64,000 nucleotides of DNA from Lacinutrix algicola (GCF_001418085.1 NZ_LIQH01000037.1:34337-98336), one strand, 5' to 3'; positions 28,775 to 38,948 are shown, counted from the first letter of the stretch. Notes: generated by a model from the sequence alone, not told the origin. Made by a program: numbers and translations.

Positions 28775-29428
28775 TTATAAACTCATTTCAGGAATATCTC
28801 CTTCTATAATTAAAGTTCCTTCTGTTGCTTTTTTAATTTCTTCAACCGAAACTCCTGGCGCACGTTCTAAAAGTTTAAAACCTTTATCTGTAACTTCTAA
28901 AACTGCCAAATTAGTTACTACTTTCTTAACACAACCAACACCTGTTAATGGTAAAGAGCATCTTTTAAGTATTTTAGACTCTCCTCTTTTATTAGTATGC
29001 ATCATTGCAACAATAATGTTTTCAGCACTTGCAACCAAATCCATAGCACCACCCATTCCTTTTACCATTTTTCCTGGAATTTTCCAGTTGGCTATGTCTC
29101 CGTTTTCGGCTACTTCCATAGCTCCTAAAATAGTTAAATCTACGTGTTGCCCACGAATCATTGCAAAACTCATTGCACTATCAAAAAAACTTGCTCCCGG
29201 AAGTGTTGTAATGGTTTGCTTTCCTGCATTAATTATATCTGCATCTTCTTCACCATCAAAAGGAAACGGACCCATACCAAGAACACCGTTCTCACTTTGA
29301 AATTCCACTTCAATATCATCGCGCACATAGTTAGCTACTAATGTTGGTATTCCTATTCCTAAGTTTACGTAGTAACCATCTTGTACCTCTTTTGCAATGC
29401 GTTTTGCTATTCCTGTTTTATCTAACAT
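28775..29428 (-). CDS. scoB: 3-oxoacid CoA-transferase subunit B
   Basis: The 217 residues match the beta subunit of succinyl-CoA:3-ketoacid CoA-transferase. The catalytic glutamate lies in Q-S-E-N-G (residues 50-54 region), followed by G-M-G-P-F-P. The enzyme transfers CoA between succinyl-CoA and acetoacetate for ketone-body or short-chain acid use. It is downstream of scoA with an 88-base gap that holds a pair of inverted repeats, unusual for two subunits of one enzyme, which normally abut. Confidence 0.94.
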   Translation of the reverse strand: MLDKTGIAKRIAKEVQDGYYVNLGIGIPTLVANYVRDDIEVEFQSENGVLGMGPFPFDGEEDADIINAGKQTITTLPGASFFDSAMSFAMIRGQHVDLTILGAMEVAENGDIANWKIPGKMVKGMGGAMDLVASAENIIVAMMHTNKRGESKILKRCSLPLTGVGCVKKVVTNLAVLEVTDKGFKLLERAPGVSVEEIKKATEGTLIIEGDIPEMSL

Positions 29429-29440
29429 CTTTTTCGTTTT

Positions 29441-29514
29441 GTCATTCCCGCGAAAGCAGGAATCTATTTAAAATTTTTCTTAATTTGTTGATTCCTGTCA
29501 TTCACAGGAATGAC
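29441..29514. repeat. Inverted pair of GTCATTCC...GGAATC repeats
   Basis: A 24-base unit at 29441-29464 starting GTCATTCCCGCG and an inverted, slightly diverged unit at 29490-29514 ending GGAATGAC face each other across 25 bases. The sequence belongs to a very widespread REP-like family (GTCATTCC-C-GCGAAAG...). It lies between scoA and scoB and could fold as a large hairpin in their transcript. Confidence 0.7.
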
Positions 29515-29516
29515 AA

Positions 29517-30218
29517 TTACTCTCTTGTTCTAACAGTTCTCTGTTCAATACGTTTTTCATATTTTTCACCTTGAAAAATGCGCTGTACAAAAATACCTGG
29601 TATATGAATTTGATTAGGATCTAATGCTCCTACAGGCACTAATTCTTCAACCTCAGCAACTGTAATTTTTGCTGCTCCAGCCATACATGGATTAAAGTTT
29701 CTTGCAGTTCCTTTAAATACCAAGTTACCTGCTGCATCACCTTTCCAAGCTTTTACAAAGGCAAAATCAGCTTTAAAAGCGTGCTCTAAAACATACATTT
29801 TACCGTCGAACTCTCTAGTTTCTTTACCTTCTGCTACTTCAGTTCCATAACCTGCTGGCGTAAAAACTGCAGGAAAACCAGCTTGTGCCGCTCTACAGCG
29901 CTCAGCTAAGGTTCCTTGTGGTATTAATTCTACATCTAACTCCCCAGAAAGCATTTGCCTCTCGAATTCATCGTTTTCACCAACGTAAGACGACACCATT
30001 TTTTTAATCTGTTTTTGATGCAATAATAAGCCCAAACCAAAATCGTCTACACCTGCATTATTAGAAATACATGTTAATCCTTTTACACCGCTCTTAACTA
30101 ATGCTGCTATTGCATTTTCAGGAATTCCGGAAAGTCCAAAACCACCTAACATAAACGTCATGTTATCACTTATACCTTTAGTAGCTTCACTAACCGAGTT
30201 CACTTTTTTGTTAATCAT
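29517..30218 (-). CDS. scoA: 3-oxoacid CoA-transferase subunit A
   Basis: The 233 residues match the alpha subunit of 3-oxoacid CoA-transferase: [10 protein letters not shown] near 26-35, and a C-terminal-half motif around [10 protein letters not shown]. It pairs with scoB to form the active enzyme. Its stop lies 88 bases before the scoB start, across the inverted repeats. Confidence 0.94.
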   Translation of the reverse strand: MINKKVNSVSEATKGISDNMTFMLGGFGLSGIPENAIAALVKSGVKGLTCISNNAGVDDFGLGLLLHQKQIKKMVSSYVGENDEFERQMLSGELDVELIPQGTLAERCRAAQAGFPAVFTPAGYGTEVAEGKETREFDGKMYVLEHAFKADFAFVKAWKGDAAGNLVFKGTARNFNPCMAGAAKITVAEVEELVPVGALDPNQIHIPGIFVQRIFQGEKYEKRIEQRTVRTRE

Positions 30219-30253
30219 TGTTGTCTTTTTTATTGTGGCTTAAATTTATGAAA

Positions 30254-30279
30254 TAAAAAAACCATTCTATAAAGAATGG
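30254..30279 (-). terminator. Terminator of the rsmI / UDG-like unit
   Basis: CCATTCT (30262-30268) and AGAATGG (30273-30279) form a 7-bp stem with loop ATAA. On the reverse strand it is followed by seven T, 13 bases after the stop of the glycosylase-like gene. Confidence 0.85.
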
Positions 30280-30291
30280 CTTGTAAATATT

Positions 30292-30861
30292 TTATAAAAT
30301 ACCAGCTACTACTTTCTGTAACTCCGGCACAACTAACTCCTCAAACCATGGATTTTTAGCTCTCCAAAATCTGTTTGTTGGAGAAGGATGTGGCATTGGG
30401 AAATATTTTGGCAAATACGTTTTATATTCCCCAACGGTTTCGGTAAGGTTTTTTTTAAAGTGTTCTTTTAAATAATATTTTTGAGCACAAACACCTATTA
30501 ATAATACTAATTCTACTTTAGGCATTTTTTCGATTAAAGTTTCATGCCACTCTGGAGCACACTCTTTTCTTGGCGGTAGATCTCCTGTTTTTCTTTTTCC
30601 TGGATAGCAAAATCCCATTGGTATGATCGCGAATTTTTTAATATTATAAAAATCTTCATCACTAACATTAAGCCATTGTCTTAGTTTTTTACCACTTTGG
30701 TCGTCCCATGGTATTCCTGACTCATAAACCTTAGTTCCTGGAGCTTGACCAATAATTACAATTTTAGATTCTGTATGTGCAGTAACCACTGGTCTGGGAC
30801 CAAGAGGTAAATACTCCTTACAAATGGAGCACTGATTAATATTCTCCAGTAAGTTTTGCAT
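30292..30861 (-). CDS. Uracil-DNA-glycosylase-family protein
   Basis: The 189 residues carry the UDG-fold motifs G-Q-A-P-G (38-42) with the P-W-D-D that follows, and the C-terminal H-P-S-P-T-N-R-F-W near 157. Several cysteines (C11, C14, and two later ones) might bind a metal or cluster as in families 4 and 5, but their spacing is not decisive. It should excise uracil or a related damaged base. It lies 28 bases downstream of rsmI on the same strand. Confidence 0.82.
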   Translation of the reverse strand: MQNLLENINQCSICKEYLPLGPRPVVTAHTESKIVIIGQAPGTKVYESGIPWDDQSGKKLRQWLNVSDEDFYNIKKFAIIPMGFCYPGKRKTGDLPPRKECAPEWHETLIEKMPKVELVLLIGVCAQKYYLKEHFKKNLTETVGEYKTYLPKYFPMPHPSPTNRFWRAKNPWFEELVVPELQKVVAGIL

Positions 30862-30889
30862 TAAAATATATTATTTTATATCGCGCTAG

Positions 30890-31561
30890 CTATTTTTTTC
30901 CTCCAACAACAACAACAATCTCTCCTTTTGGTGGTTTATTTGTATAATGCGCTAAAACTTCTTTAGCAGTACCTCTAACTGTTTCTTCAAACATTTTAGT
31001 AAGCTCTCTTGATACAGAAACTTGCCTGTCTTCTCCAAAATATTCGCAGAAATGACCAAGTGTTTTAATAAGTTTATGAGGACTCTCGTAAAAAATGATA
31101 GTTCTAGTTTCTTCAGCAAGTAATTTTAATCGTGTTTGCCTGCCTTTTTTAACAGGTAAAAAACCTTCGAATACAAATTTATCGTTTGGCAAACCAGAAT
31201 TCACTAAAGCAGGAACAAAAGCTGTAGCTCCTGGTAAACAGTCTACTTCAATACCATTTTCAACACAAGCACGTGTAAGTAAAAAACCAGGATCGCTTAT
31301 CGCAGGAGTTCCTGCATCACTAATAAGTGCAATAGTTTCTCCACTCTTTAAACGCTCGACTAAACGCTCGACCGTTTTATGCTCGTTGTGCATATGATGA
31401 CTTTGCATTGGTGTTTTTATTTCAAAATGCTTTAAAAGTTTTCCAGAAGTTCTGGTGTCTTCAGCTAAAATAGAATCGGCTGACTTCAAAACTGAAACAG
31501 CCCTAAAGGTCATATCTTCAAGATTCCCTATTGGTGTTGGTACTATGTATAATTTACCCAT
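30890..31561 (-). CDS. rsmI: 16S rRNA (cytidine-1402-2'-O)-methyltransferase
   Basis: RsmI methylates the ribose of C1402 in the ribosomal P site. The 223-residue protein has the family's tetrapyrrole-methylase fold: N-terminal V-P-T-P-I-G-N-L-E-D-M-T, A-L-I-S-D-A-G-T-P-A-I-S-D-P-G near 77-92, and a G-E-I-V-V-V-V-G at the C-terminus. E. coli RsmI is longer at the C-terminus; the shorter form is usual in Bacteroidota. Confidence 0.95.
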   Translation of the reverse strand: MGKLYIVPTPIGNLEDMTFRAVSVLKSADSILAEDTRTSGKLLKHFEIKTPMQSHHMHNEHKTVERLVERLKSGETIALISDAGTPAISDPGFLLTRACVENGIEVDCLPGATAFVPALVNSGLPNDKFVFEGFLPVKKGRQTRLKLLAEETRTIIFYESPHKLIKTLGHFCEYFGEDRQVSVSRELTKMFEETVRGTAKEVLAHYTNKPPKGEIVVVVGGKK

Positions 31562-31654
31562 TAAATATTACTTATATTTTCAAATTTACAATCTTTTTAA
31601 TAGTTATTAACGCAACCTTTTTATATTTTGGTTATCTACTAATTAAACCAACCA

Positions 31655-34600
31655 ATGCAAAAAATCACTATTTGCCTATTATTCTTATCTTTTTCATTTT
31701 TAAATGTAAAAGCACAAACAACAGATTTATCAATTGTTGTAGAGGCACAAAATATTACAGGAGCACCTGTTTCACAGGTAAATATTTATCAAGATTTCCA
31801 ATATTTAATTACCATATTAAACTCTGGAACAACTGTTAGTAATGCTACATTTTCTCAAACATTAAGTACAAATGTTAGTTATTTTACTGCTATGGGTCAA
31901 AACTCAAATGGAGGAGCTAGTGATGTTTCAAATATTGCTTTTTCAGGAAATTTACTTACAGGAACCGTTGCTAACATGCCGAGTAATTCTAGTGTTGAAG
32001 TACTAGTTACTGTTAGAGCACCTATTAATCCAGGAGGTATAGCGACTAATGTAACTGTTTTTCCTCCTAATGGAACTACAGATAGTAATACGGACAACAA
32101 TCAATCTATAATTTCTATAGATGTAAACGATTTACCTATAGATTTTTCTGTAGTATATTCTCAAGTTTTACCAGCTGAAGGCACAGGAATAAACAATTGG
32201 AACGACACCGTTACTTACCAGTTTACTATTACAAATAATAGCGCTATTGGTTTTCCTTTAAATGGCTTTTCTGGCAGAATGCAAGTAGCAAGTGCTATTA
32301 ATTTTGGAGTACCAAATGTACAGTTCGAATCTATCACATGTTTAAATGGAACAAATGGAACACTATGCCCAGATGTTTCTGGAGTACTACAAAACACAAG
32401 TACTATATTAACAGCAAGCCCACAAAACACTCCTCTTTTTGGTTTTAATGCTCCTATTCTATTTAATGCAAATAGCACTTTAAGTTTTGAAATTGTGTAT
32501 AAATATTTAGAACCTGGTTGTAGCATAGATATCGCTCCATTGGCTGTAGATAGTTTTATTAAAATTGAAATAGATCACGCTAACGAATCTTCTAACGACT
32601 CTAATTTAGTTTTTACACAATTAATAGACGCTCCAGATTGCGCTACAACAGATCTATGTATCGAGACAACGCAAATTACTCCAATACCGACACAAATGGT
32701 AAATTGGGATGAAGAAATAACTTTTGAAACCACTGTTTGTAACAACGGGCCTTTAGATGGCTATGGTCGCTTTTTTATTCAAAATCTATCTGTGAATATA
32801 GATTGGGATATTGTTTCTATAACATGTGATGCAACTACAGGAAATATTACTTGTAATGATTTTACATTAACGGACCAAGGTCTTTTTTGGTCTAGCAACG
32901 AATTTACAATTCCTGCAAATGTTACCATAACCATAACTACTATTGTAAAATTTATAGATCCTGATGATTGCTCTACCGGAACACCAATTAATTCGGAGGG
33001 ACATGTAAGAAGTGGGATAAACCTTTTAGAATCAGATATTTTAGAGAGTAACATTTTAAACAATGCTGAAAGTGATTTTGTAATACTACCTCCTTTAGCA
33101 ATTTGTGACCCTGAAGAAATAGTAGATTTACAAATTACTAAAACACAAATAAGCCCAGTTCTACCACTTGGTAGTGATGCTGCAAATACTGTTGGTTGGG
33201 GGAATGTAACCTACGAAATTACTGTAACAAACCCAAGTGCAACCGTGGGTGCCTTAGTGGAAATTGAAGACTACATGCCAAATGGAGCAAATACATTAAC
33301 AACTGCAACTTTAGTTTCTGTAAACTGCTCTTCTACAACAGGAACAGCAGTATGCCCAACTATTAATAATGCCAATATTGGAGTCCTTTTAGACGGTGTT
33401 CCAAATACTGGAATGGAAGATGTTTTTTGGAGTATTCTTCCTGAAGATAATTACTCTTTACCCGCACTAAGCTCTGTTTCTTTTCAAGTAGTAGTAGATT
33501 GGAGTCCAGAATGCTCTAGTTCTGCAATACAGGCAACAAATGGTGTAAGAATAACTAGTGTTGATGATTTAGCAGACAACATAACAGATAACAACCAAGC
33601 AGATGTTGTTACTTATTTTGCTCCTTGTGTAGATTTAGTGGTACAAACCTACCCAGAATTTACTCAGGTTGTAGTCAATCAAAATTTTAATTGGATTATC
33701 GATATTACTAATAGTAATACAAGTTCTAATGCCATTAATATAGATTTTCAGGATATTCTTGGAAATCAATTTACCTTAAACGGCACTCCAACATGTACAG
33801 TTACAAATGGAAATGCTAGTTGCACAACTTTTACCACTACTGGTAATACTGTAACAGGAGTAATACCAAACATGGATGCGGCTTCAACAATACAAATTAC
33901 AATTCCTGTTACAGCTCCAAGTTACGGTGGCGCTTTTACAAACAACGCACAAGCAATACCAAACGAAAGCGACAATCAAGAGTTAACTATTGAAACAAAT
34001 ATCTCTATTAGTAACGTTCAAGTAATCGCTCCAACAGTTGTAAAATCCTTTACGCCAACTCAAATTATTGTTGGACAAGAAAGTATTCTAGAGTTTACTG
34101 TTACCAATTTAGCAGGTAACCCAGCTCAAAACAATATAGATTTTACCGATAGTCTTCCTAGTGGATTAACAATTTCAGGACCAATAACTTGGACACAAGA
34201 CAATGGTTGTACTGCAGATTTCATAGGAAACAATGGAGGCACAAGTGTAATTGTTAATAATTTAATATTTCCAAATGGTGTTGAAACTTGCTCCTTTTCT
34301 GTTCCTGTTACTTCTACTATTATTGGCAATTATTTAAATGACGACAATAATTTCTTAGATCAAAACAACATAGACACCTCTCTTGCAAATGCAACTTTAG
34401 ATGTAATAGCAGACAATAGTAATGTAGACATTGAGGTTCTAAAATCGGTACTCCCAACTCAAGTCTTTGTAGGAGAAAATGTTACTTTTTCTATTACAAT
34501 TTCTAACTTAGGTACAACTCAAGCAACAAACATTTCAATTTTAGAAAACCTTCCTGCCGGCTATCAGTTTGTATCAGCATCAACTAGTTTAGGTACTTAT

Positions 34601-35431
34601 AACGATACCTCATATTTATGGAGCTTAGATAATATGTCTCCAAACCAAACCGAAACATTAACTATTATCGCTCAAGTTATCTCACCAAACAACCTAATTA
34701 ATACCGCTAGTTTAAATAGTGTTACAGAAACAGATAGAGATTTAACCAATAATCAAGATTCTGCAGAGGTTAGCATTTTAGAAACTAATGTTGATATTGA
34801 AGTACTAAAATCTGTTTCTCCTACAGAGGTTGTAATTGGAGAAACTGTTACATTTTCTATTACGGCTTCAAATATAGGTACCACAGATGCAACAAATATT
34901 TTTATATATGAAAGCCTTCCTACTGGCTACATTTTTCTTAGTGCTAATACAACCTATGGTACATATAATGAAACTTCTTTTCTTTGGAATTTACCCAATT
35001 TAAGTACCAATCAAACAGAAACATTAAACATTACAGCTCAAGTCGTTTCGTCTATAAACTTATTAAATACAGCCAGTTTAGAAAGTGTAACCGAAATAGA
35101 TAGAGATGAAACCAATAATGAAGATTCCGCTACCGTTTTTATAAACGATTGCTTAAAAATATCTCAAGGTATTTCTCCTAACAGCGATGGAGACAACGAT
35201 ACGTTTACAATAAATTGTATTGAAGATTATCCTGTAAATAATGTAAAAATATTTAATAGGTATGGGACGTTAGTTTTCGAAACTAACAATTATAAAAATA
35301 ACTGGAACGGTATTCCTAATAAGGGTATTTTAAAATCTAACACCCTTTTACCTGTTGGAACTTACTATTATGTAATAACAATTGAGTCTATTAAAAAACC
35401 TTTTATAGGATGGCTATATCTTAATTATTAA
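31655..35431 (+). CDS. DUF11-repeat surface protein with type B T9SS sorting domain
   Basis: A signal peptide (V-K-A-Q, about 1-21) leads to a series of about eight DUF11/Ig-like repeats (each with a T-N-x-G/N type turn and D-x-x-N-N-Q/E linkers). The last two are tandem near-copies of 122 residues starting at 34424 and 34790 (V-D-I-E-V-L-K-S-V). The C-terminus (S-P-N-S-D-G-D-N-D-T-F to the end) is the gliding-motility-associated, type B T9SS sorting domain. The product is a long exported adhesin-like or matrix protein. Its last 11 bases overlap the end of the converging DoxX gene. Confidence 0.92.
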   Translation: MQKITICLLFLSFSFLNVKAQTTDLSIVVEAQNITGAPVSQVNIYQDFQYLITILNSGTTVSNATFSQTLSTNVSYFTAMGQNSNGGASDVSNIAFSGNLLTGTVANMPSNSSVEVLVTVRAPINPGGIATNVTVFPPNGTTDSNTDNNQSIISIDVNDLPIDFSVVYSQVLPAEGTGINNWNDTVTYQFTITNNSAIGFPLNGFSGRMQVASAINFGVPNVQFESITCLNGTNGTLCPDVSGVLQNTSTILTASPQNTPLFGFNAPILFNANSTLSFEIVYKYLEPGCSIDIAPLAVDSFIKIEIDHANESSNDSNLVFTQLIDAPDCATTDLCIETTQITPIPTQMVNWDEEITFETTVCNNGPLDGYGRFFIQNLSVNIDWDIVSITCDATTGNITCNDFTLTDQGLFWSSNEFTIPANVTITITTIVKFIDPDDCSTGTPINSEGHVRSGINLLESDILESNILNNAESDFVILPPLAICDPEEIVDLQITKTQISPVLPLGSDAANTVGWGNVTYEITVTNPSATVGALVEIEDYMPNGANTLTTATLVSVNCSSTTGTAVCPTINNANIGVLLDGVPNTGMEDVFWSILPEDNYSLPALSSVSFQVVVDWSPECSSSAIQATNGVRITSVDDLADNITDNNQADVVTYFAPCVDLVVQTYPEFTQVVVNQNFNWIIDITNSNTSSNAINIDFQDILGNQFTLNGTPTCTVTNGNASCTTFTTTGNTVTGVIPNMDAASTIQITIPVTAPSYGGAFTNNAQAIPNESDNQELTIETNISISNVQVIAPTVVKSFTPTQIIVGQESILEFTVTNLAGNPAQNNIDFTDSLPSGLTISGPITWTQDNGCTADFIGNNGGTSVIVNNLIFPNGVETCSFSVPVTSTIIGNYLNDDNNFLDQNNIDTSLANATLDVIADNSNVDIEVLKSVLPTQVFVGENVTFSITISNLGTTQATNISILENLPAGYQFVSASTSLGTYNDTSYLWSLDNMSPNQTETLTIIAQVISPNNLINTASLNSVTETDRDLTNNQDSAEVSILETNVDIEVLKSVSPTEVVIGETVTFSITASNIGTTDATNIFIYESLPTGYIFLSANTTYGTYNETSFLWNLPNLSTNQTETLNITAQVVSSINLLNTASLESVTEIDRDETNNEDSATVFINDCLKISQGISPNSDGDNDTFTINCIEDYPVNNVKIFNRYGTLVFETNNYKNNWNGIPNKGILKSNTLLPVGTYYYVITIESIKKPFIGWLYLNY

Positions 35432-35789
35432 CTTTTATAGGCCTCTCACTTTTTCCTAAAAAATAAGATATTAATAGTAATGGAATTACAACAAAAGAAA
35501 GCCCAATTTCATGGCCTGCATTATAATGTGCTGCACTTGCTAAAAGAGCATTAAAAAAGAAGCCTGCATATGCCCATTCTGTTAGCCAACTACTTTTGCG
35601 TAACAAAATCATAACAACTCCAAAAACTTTTAATGTTGCTAAAGGATAAACAATATATGTAGGATGATTAAGTGCTTCAAAAAAGCCTTTTACCATTTCG
35701 TATTGAGTGAAATACATTGCTGCAGAAAACAAAAATATACCACAAACACCTAAAGTCGCAATCCAATAAATTATTTTTTTTATACTCAT
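35421..35789 (-). CDS. DoxX-like integral membrane protein
   Basis: The 122 residues contain four membrane segments (about 8-25, 45-62, 70-88, 95-112) in the DoxX/DoxD arrangement. Members are implicated in redox stress or oxidoreductase complexes, but none can be assigned here. It runs in one unit with the gene upstream (10-base gap). Confidence 0.75.
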   Translation of the reverse strand: MSIKKIIYWIATLGVCGIFLFSAAMYFTQYEMVKGFFEALNHPTYIVYPLATLKVFGVVMILLRKSSWLTEWAYAGFFFNALLASAAHYNAGHEIGLSFVVIPLLLISYFLGKSERPIKVNN

Positions 35790-35799
35790 TTAGTATTTT

Positions 35800-36528
35800 T
35801 TAATTAAATCTAGACTCAATAATAGCGATAAAACGTTCAACATATTCCTCTTTAGTATCCCATGATTTATAATCTGGCTTTACATTGTTCTCTATAAAAG
35901 CACTCGCTTCTCCAAAACTAGACATAGTATTTAATTGAGAAATTACACGATCGTAATCTTCATTTTTACTATCGAACAAGTGTTTTATAAAAGCCAATTT
36001 ATCGTTTAAACCAATAGTTAATCCTCCAGATTTTAGTTTATCGTTCAATGATTTCTTTTCAGTCGTTTTAATATCACTTACCTTATCAAAAATTGGAATT
36101 TCGTTAAAATCGGCAGTAATATCTTCAAAATCATTTTTATGATGTTTAGGCTGTATCGCCTCAAAGACGGCATCAATTTGCTGTGTTTCTTGAGGCATTT
36201 GCGCAACCATATCCTTAATTTTTTCCATTACAGGCTCCATTATCTCATCATCATCACGCTCATCTAAATCAATATATGTTTTACTTCCAACCTCAATATT
36301 ATCACTCACTGTGTTATTAAAAGCTGTATCTAACATTCCAAAAAACGAAGAATCGTTACCAATGGTAGGTAAAACGTCATCAAAGTTCTCTTGTGCAAAT
36401 TTTAAAACCGTTAGTTTTTCGTACAAAGCAGCAACTTCAGTATGCATTTTATTTACATCTTCTTTCCCTTTTAGTTTAAGAATCTTGTGAGCTATGCTCA
36501 TCAATTCTGATTCTAACTTCTTCTTCAT
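35800..36528 (-). CDS. Conserved-looking soluble protein of unknown function
   Basis: The 242 residues are acidic in the middle (D-D-D-E-I-M-E-P), with a coiled-coil-prone N-terminus (1-55) and a compact C-terminal part rich in aromatic and helix-forming residues (L-N-D-K-L-A-F-I-K-H-L-F near 187-198, then W-D-T-K-E-E-Y). I do not recognise a domain. Such proteins recur in Bacteroidota near tdk, from memory only. It is divergent from tdk and upstream of the DoxX-like gene. Confidence 0.7.
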   Translation of the reverse strand: MKKKLESELMSIAHKILKLKGKEDVNKMHTEVAALYEKLTVLKFAQENFDDVLPTIGNDSSFFGMLDTAFNNTVSDNIEVGSKTYIDLDERDDDEIMEPVMEKIKDMVAQMPQETQQIDAVFEAIQPKHHKNDFEDITADFNEIPIFDKVSDIKTTEKKSLNDKLKSGGLTIGLNDKLAFIKHLFDSKNEDYDRVISQLNTMSSFGEASAFIENNVKPDYKSWDTKEEYVERFIAIIESRFN

Positions 36529-36646
36529 AGATTAAAATTTTTATAATTATTCAAATTTATACAAATTAGGCTTTTGATTTTTAATAAATTTGAGCCACCT
36601 TTATAGCAACGCGAAATTTATCGTGTTGGTGTGTTAAAATTACGAA

Positions 36647-37288
36647 ATGTTTCTTGAAAATACAGTAAATCAAAAAGAACAATTTGGTTGGATTGAAGTT
36701 ATTTGCGGTTCCATGTTCTCTGGAAAAACCGAAGAGCTCATTCGCAGACTAAAACGAGCGCAATTTGCAAAGCAAAAAGTAGAAATATTTAAGCCTGCAA
36801 TAGATGTGCGATATGATGATGAAATGGTAGTCTCTCACGATGCCAACGAAATACGTTCTACTCCAGTTCCTGCTGCTGCTAACATTCCCATTTTAGCAGA
36901 TGGCTGCGATGTGGTTGGCATTGACGAAGCTCAGTTTTTCGACGACGAGATTGTACGCGTTTGTAACGACTTAGCCAATAAAGGTATACGTGTAATTGTG
37001 GCAGGATTAGATATGGATTTTAAAGGTAACCCTTTTGGTCCAATGCCAAATTTAATGGCTACTGCAGAATATGTTACCAAAGTACATGCTGTATGTACAC
37101 GCACTGGAAATTTAGCACAATTTAGCTACAGAAAAAACAAAAGTGAGGACCTTGTATTATTAGGTGAAACCGAAGAATACGAGCCTTTAAGTCGTGCTGC
37201 ATACTACAAAGCCGTTACTCGTGAAAAGCTAAAAACAATGAACGTAAATGGTGCCGAAGAGCTAAAAACTAAAGATAAAGATGTCTAA
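36647..37288 (+). CDS. tdk: Thymidine kinase (type II)
   Basis: The 213 residues have the P-loop [10 protein letters not shown] near 21-30, D-E-A-Q-F-F (90s), and the lasso region [14 protein letters not shown]. It phosphorylates thymidine for salvage. The lasso zinc site seems lost: the usual second Cys of the first pair is Thr, and the C-terminal Cys/His pair is missing. It overlaps alr by 8 bases. Confidence 0.94.
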   Translation: MFLENTVNQKEQFGWIEVICGSMFSGKTEELIRRLKRAQFAKQKVEIFKPAIDVRYDDEMVVSHDANEIRSTPVPAAANIPILADGCDVVGIDEAQFFDDEIVRVCNDLANKGIRVIVAGLDMDFKGNPFGPMPNLMATAEYVTKVHAVCTRTGNLAQFSYRKNKSEDLVLLGETEEYEPLSRAAYYKAVTREKLKTMNVNGAEELKTKDKDV

Positions 37289-38387
37289 ATCTCAGGAAAC
37301 CATTCTGGAAATAGACTTAAGCGCTTTAAAACACAATGTTACATTTATAAAATCTAAACTTAAAAGTAACACCAATTTTTTAGCAGTAGTAAAAGCTTAT
37401 GCCTACGGAAGTGATGCTACAGAAGTGGCAAAACACCTTGAGACTTTAGACGTAGATTATTTTGCAGTTGCCTATACAAGCGAAGGTATTGCACTTAGAG
37501 ATGCTGGAATAGAAAAACCTATTTTGGTTTTACATCCTTTGCCTGAGAATTTTAAAGTAATTATAGAGCGCTGCTTAGAACCAAGTATTTATTCTCAACG
37601 TGTTTTAGATAAATTTATAGCTGTCGCTGAAAAACAAAAACAAGCAGACTACCCTATTCATATAAAATTTAATACTGGTTTAAATAGATTAGGTTTTACT
37701 GATGTAGAAATAGAAACTGTTTTAAAAACTCTAGAAACTACTAAAGCCATAAAAGTTAAATCACTTTTTTCTCATTTGGCAGCAAGTGAAGATGAAAATG
37801 AAAAAGAGTTTACCCTAAATCAAATAGAAGATTTTAAATCTATTTCACAAAAAACAATGGATGGTTTAGGTTACCAGCCTATTTTACATCAATGCAATAC
37901 TTCAGGAATATTAAATTATCCAGAAGCGCATTTAGACATGGTAAGATGTGGCATTGGCATGTATGGCTTTGGTAATGATCCAGAAATTAATAAAAAACTT
38001 AAACCAATTGCGACATTAAAAACAAGTATATCTCAAATTCATACTATAAAAAAAGGAGATAGTTTGGGCTACAATCGCGCATTTATAGCTAAAGAAAATA
38101 CTAAAACAGCAACCTTACCTATTGGCCATGCAGATGGTATCAATAGGCTCTTTGGAAACGGAAAAGGATTTGTTTTTATAAATGGAGAAAAAGCGCCTAT
38201 TGCCGGTAACGTTTGCATGGACATGATTATGGTAGATGTTACCAACATACCTTGTAAAGAAGGAGACGAAGTAATAGTTTTTGGTCCTGAACACTCTGCT
38301 GAAGACCTAGCTGCTAGCATAAACTCAATCTCTTACGAGTTACTAACTTCAGTATCTCAGCGAGTAAAACGAGTGTTTCATCGATAA
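37281..38387 (+). CDS. alr: Alanine racemase
   Basis: Alr makes D-alanine for peptidoglycan. The 368 residues have the PLP lysine in V-V-K-A-Y-A-Y-G near 36-43, the catalytic tyrosine region S-L-G-Y-N-R-A-F near 257-264, and [11 protein letters not shown] in the C-terminal barrel-interface strand. It is coupled to tdk by an 8-base overlap. Confidence 0.95.
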   Translation: MSKSQETILEIDLSALKHNVTFIKSKLKSNTNFLAVVKAYAYGSDATEVAKHLETLDVDYFAVAYTSEGIALRDAGIEKPILVLHPLPENFKVIIERCLEPSIYSQRVLDKFIAVAEKQKQADYPIHIKFNTGLNRLGFTDVEIETVLKTLETTKAIKVKSLFSHLAASEDENEKEFTLNQIEDFKSISQKTMDGLGYQPILHQCNTSGILNYPEAHLDMVRCGIGMYGFGNDPEINKKLKPIATLKTSISQIHTIKKGDSLGYNRAFIAKENTKTATLPIGHADGINRLFGNGKGFVFINGEKAPIAGNVCMDMIMVDVTNIPCKEGDEVIVFGPEHSAEDLAASINSISYELLTSVSQRVKRVFHR

Positions 38388-38397
38388 CAGTCTTTTT

Positions 38398-38424
38398 AAA
38401 GCTATATTAATTATAGCTTTTTGT
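38398..38424 (+). terminator. Terminator after alr
   Basis: AAAGCTATA (38398-38406) pairs with TATAGCTTT (38412-38420) over loop TTAAT, followed by a T run. It ends the tdk-alr transcript. Confidence 0.8.
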
Positions 38425-38482
38425 TAAAATTTTAACTAAATTTAACAAAAGTTAATATCAACTAATTAAATAAAACAAAATT

Positions 38483-38887
38483 ATGCTTAAAGAATTTAAG
38501 GACTTTATTATGACAGGAAACGTGATTGATTTCGCTGTTGCTGTAATTATGGCTGGTGCATTAGGAGCAGTTATTAACGGATTTGTATCTAAAATAGCTA
38601 TGCCTCTTATTGGTTTAGTAACTGGAGGAGCTAGTTTCTCTGATCAGTTTTGGACTCCAGGAGACCAAGTATTCGCAACTGTTGCCGCTGCTAAAGAAGC
38701 AGGTGTTGCTGCTGTAGAATATGGTGCATGGATTGACACTATCATTAGCTTACTTGTTGTTGGTTTCGTAATGTTCTTAATTGTTAAAGCTTACAACAAA
38801 ACAAAAACGCCTCCTGCTCCTGCAGCTCCTGCTGGACCAACGGATAACCAGTTATTAATGGAAATTAGAGATGCTTTAAAAAAGTAA
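38483..38887 (+). CDS. mscL: Large-conductance mechanosensitive channel
   Basis: The 134 residues begin M-L-K-E-F-K-D-F-I-M-T-G-N-V-I-D, the conserved MscL N-terminal amphipathic helix and pore start. They have TM1 (about 15-45) and TM2 (about 78-102) and a short cytoplasmic bundle after a proline/alanine-rich linker. The pentamer opens under hypo-osmotic shock, fitting a marine organism. Own terminator downstream. Confidence 0.95.
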   Translation: MLKEFKDFIMTGNVIDFAVAVIMAGALGAVINGFVSKIAMPLIGLVTGGASFSDQFWTPGDQVFATVAAAKEAGVAAVEYGAWIDTIISLLVVGFVMFLIVKAYNKTKTPPAPAAPAGPTDNQLLMEIRDALKK

Positions 38888-38912
38888 TCTGTATTTTTTA
38901 AAATATTATCTT

Positions 38913-38948
38913 AAAACCGATTTTACAATGTAAAATCGGTTTTTTTTA
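38913..38948 (+). terminator. Terminator after mscL
   Basis: A perfect 14-bp stem (AAAACCGATTTTAC 38913-38926, GTAAAATCGGTTTT 38930-38943) with loop AAT and a run of T. Confidence 0.92.

Noticed and set aside
29341..29574. 77-codon frame across the scoA/scoB gap
   Set aside because: It reads through the REP-like repeats (S-R-E-S-R-N-L), a known artefact, and is antisense to both genes.
31095..31397. Antisense frame of 100 codons opposite rsmI
   Set aside because: No domain, no promoter, and rsmI is unambiguous on the other strand.
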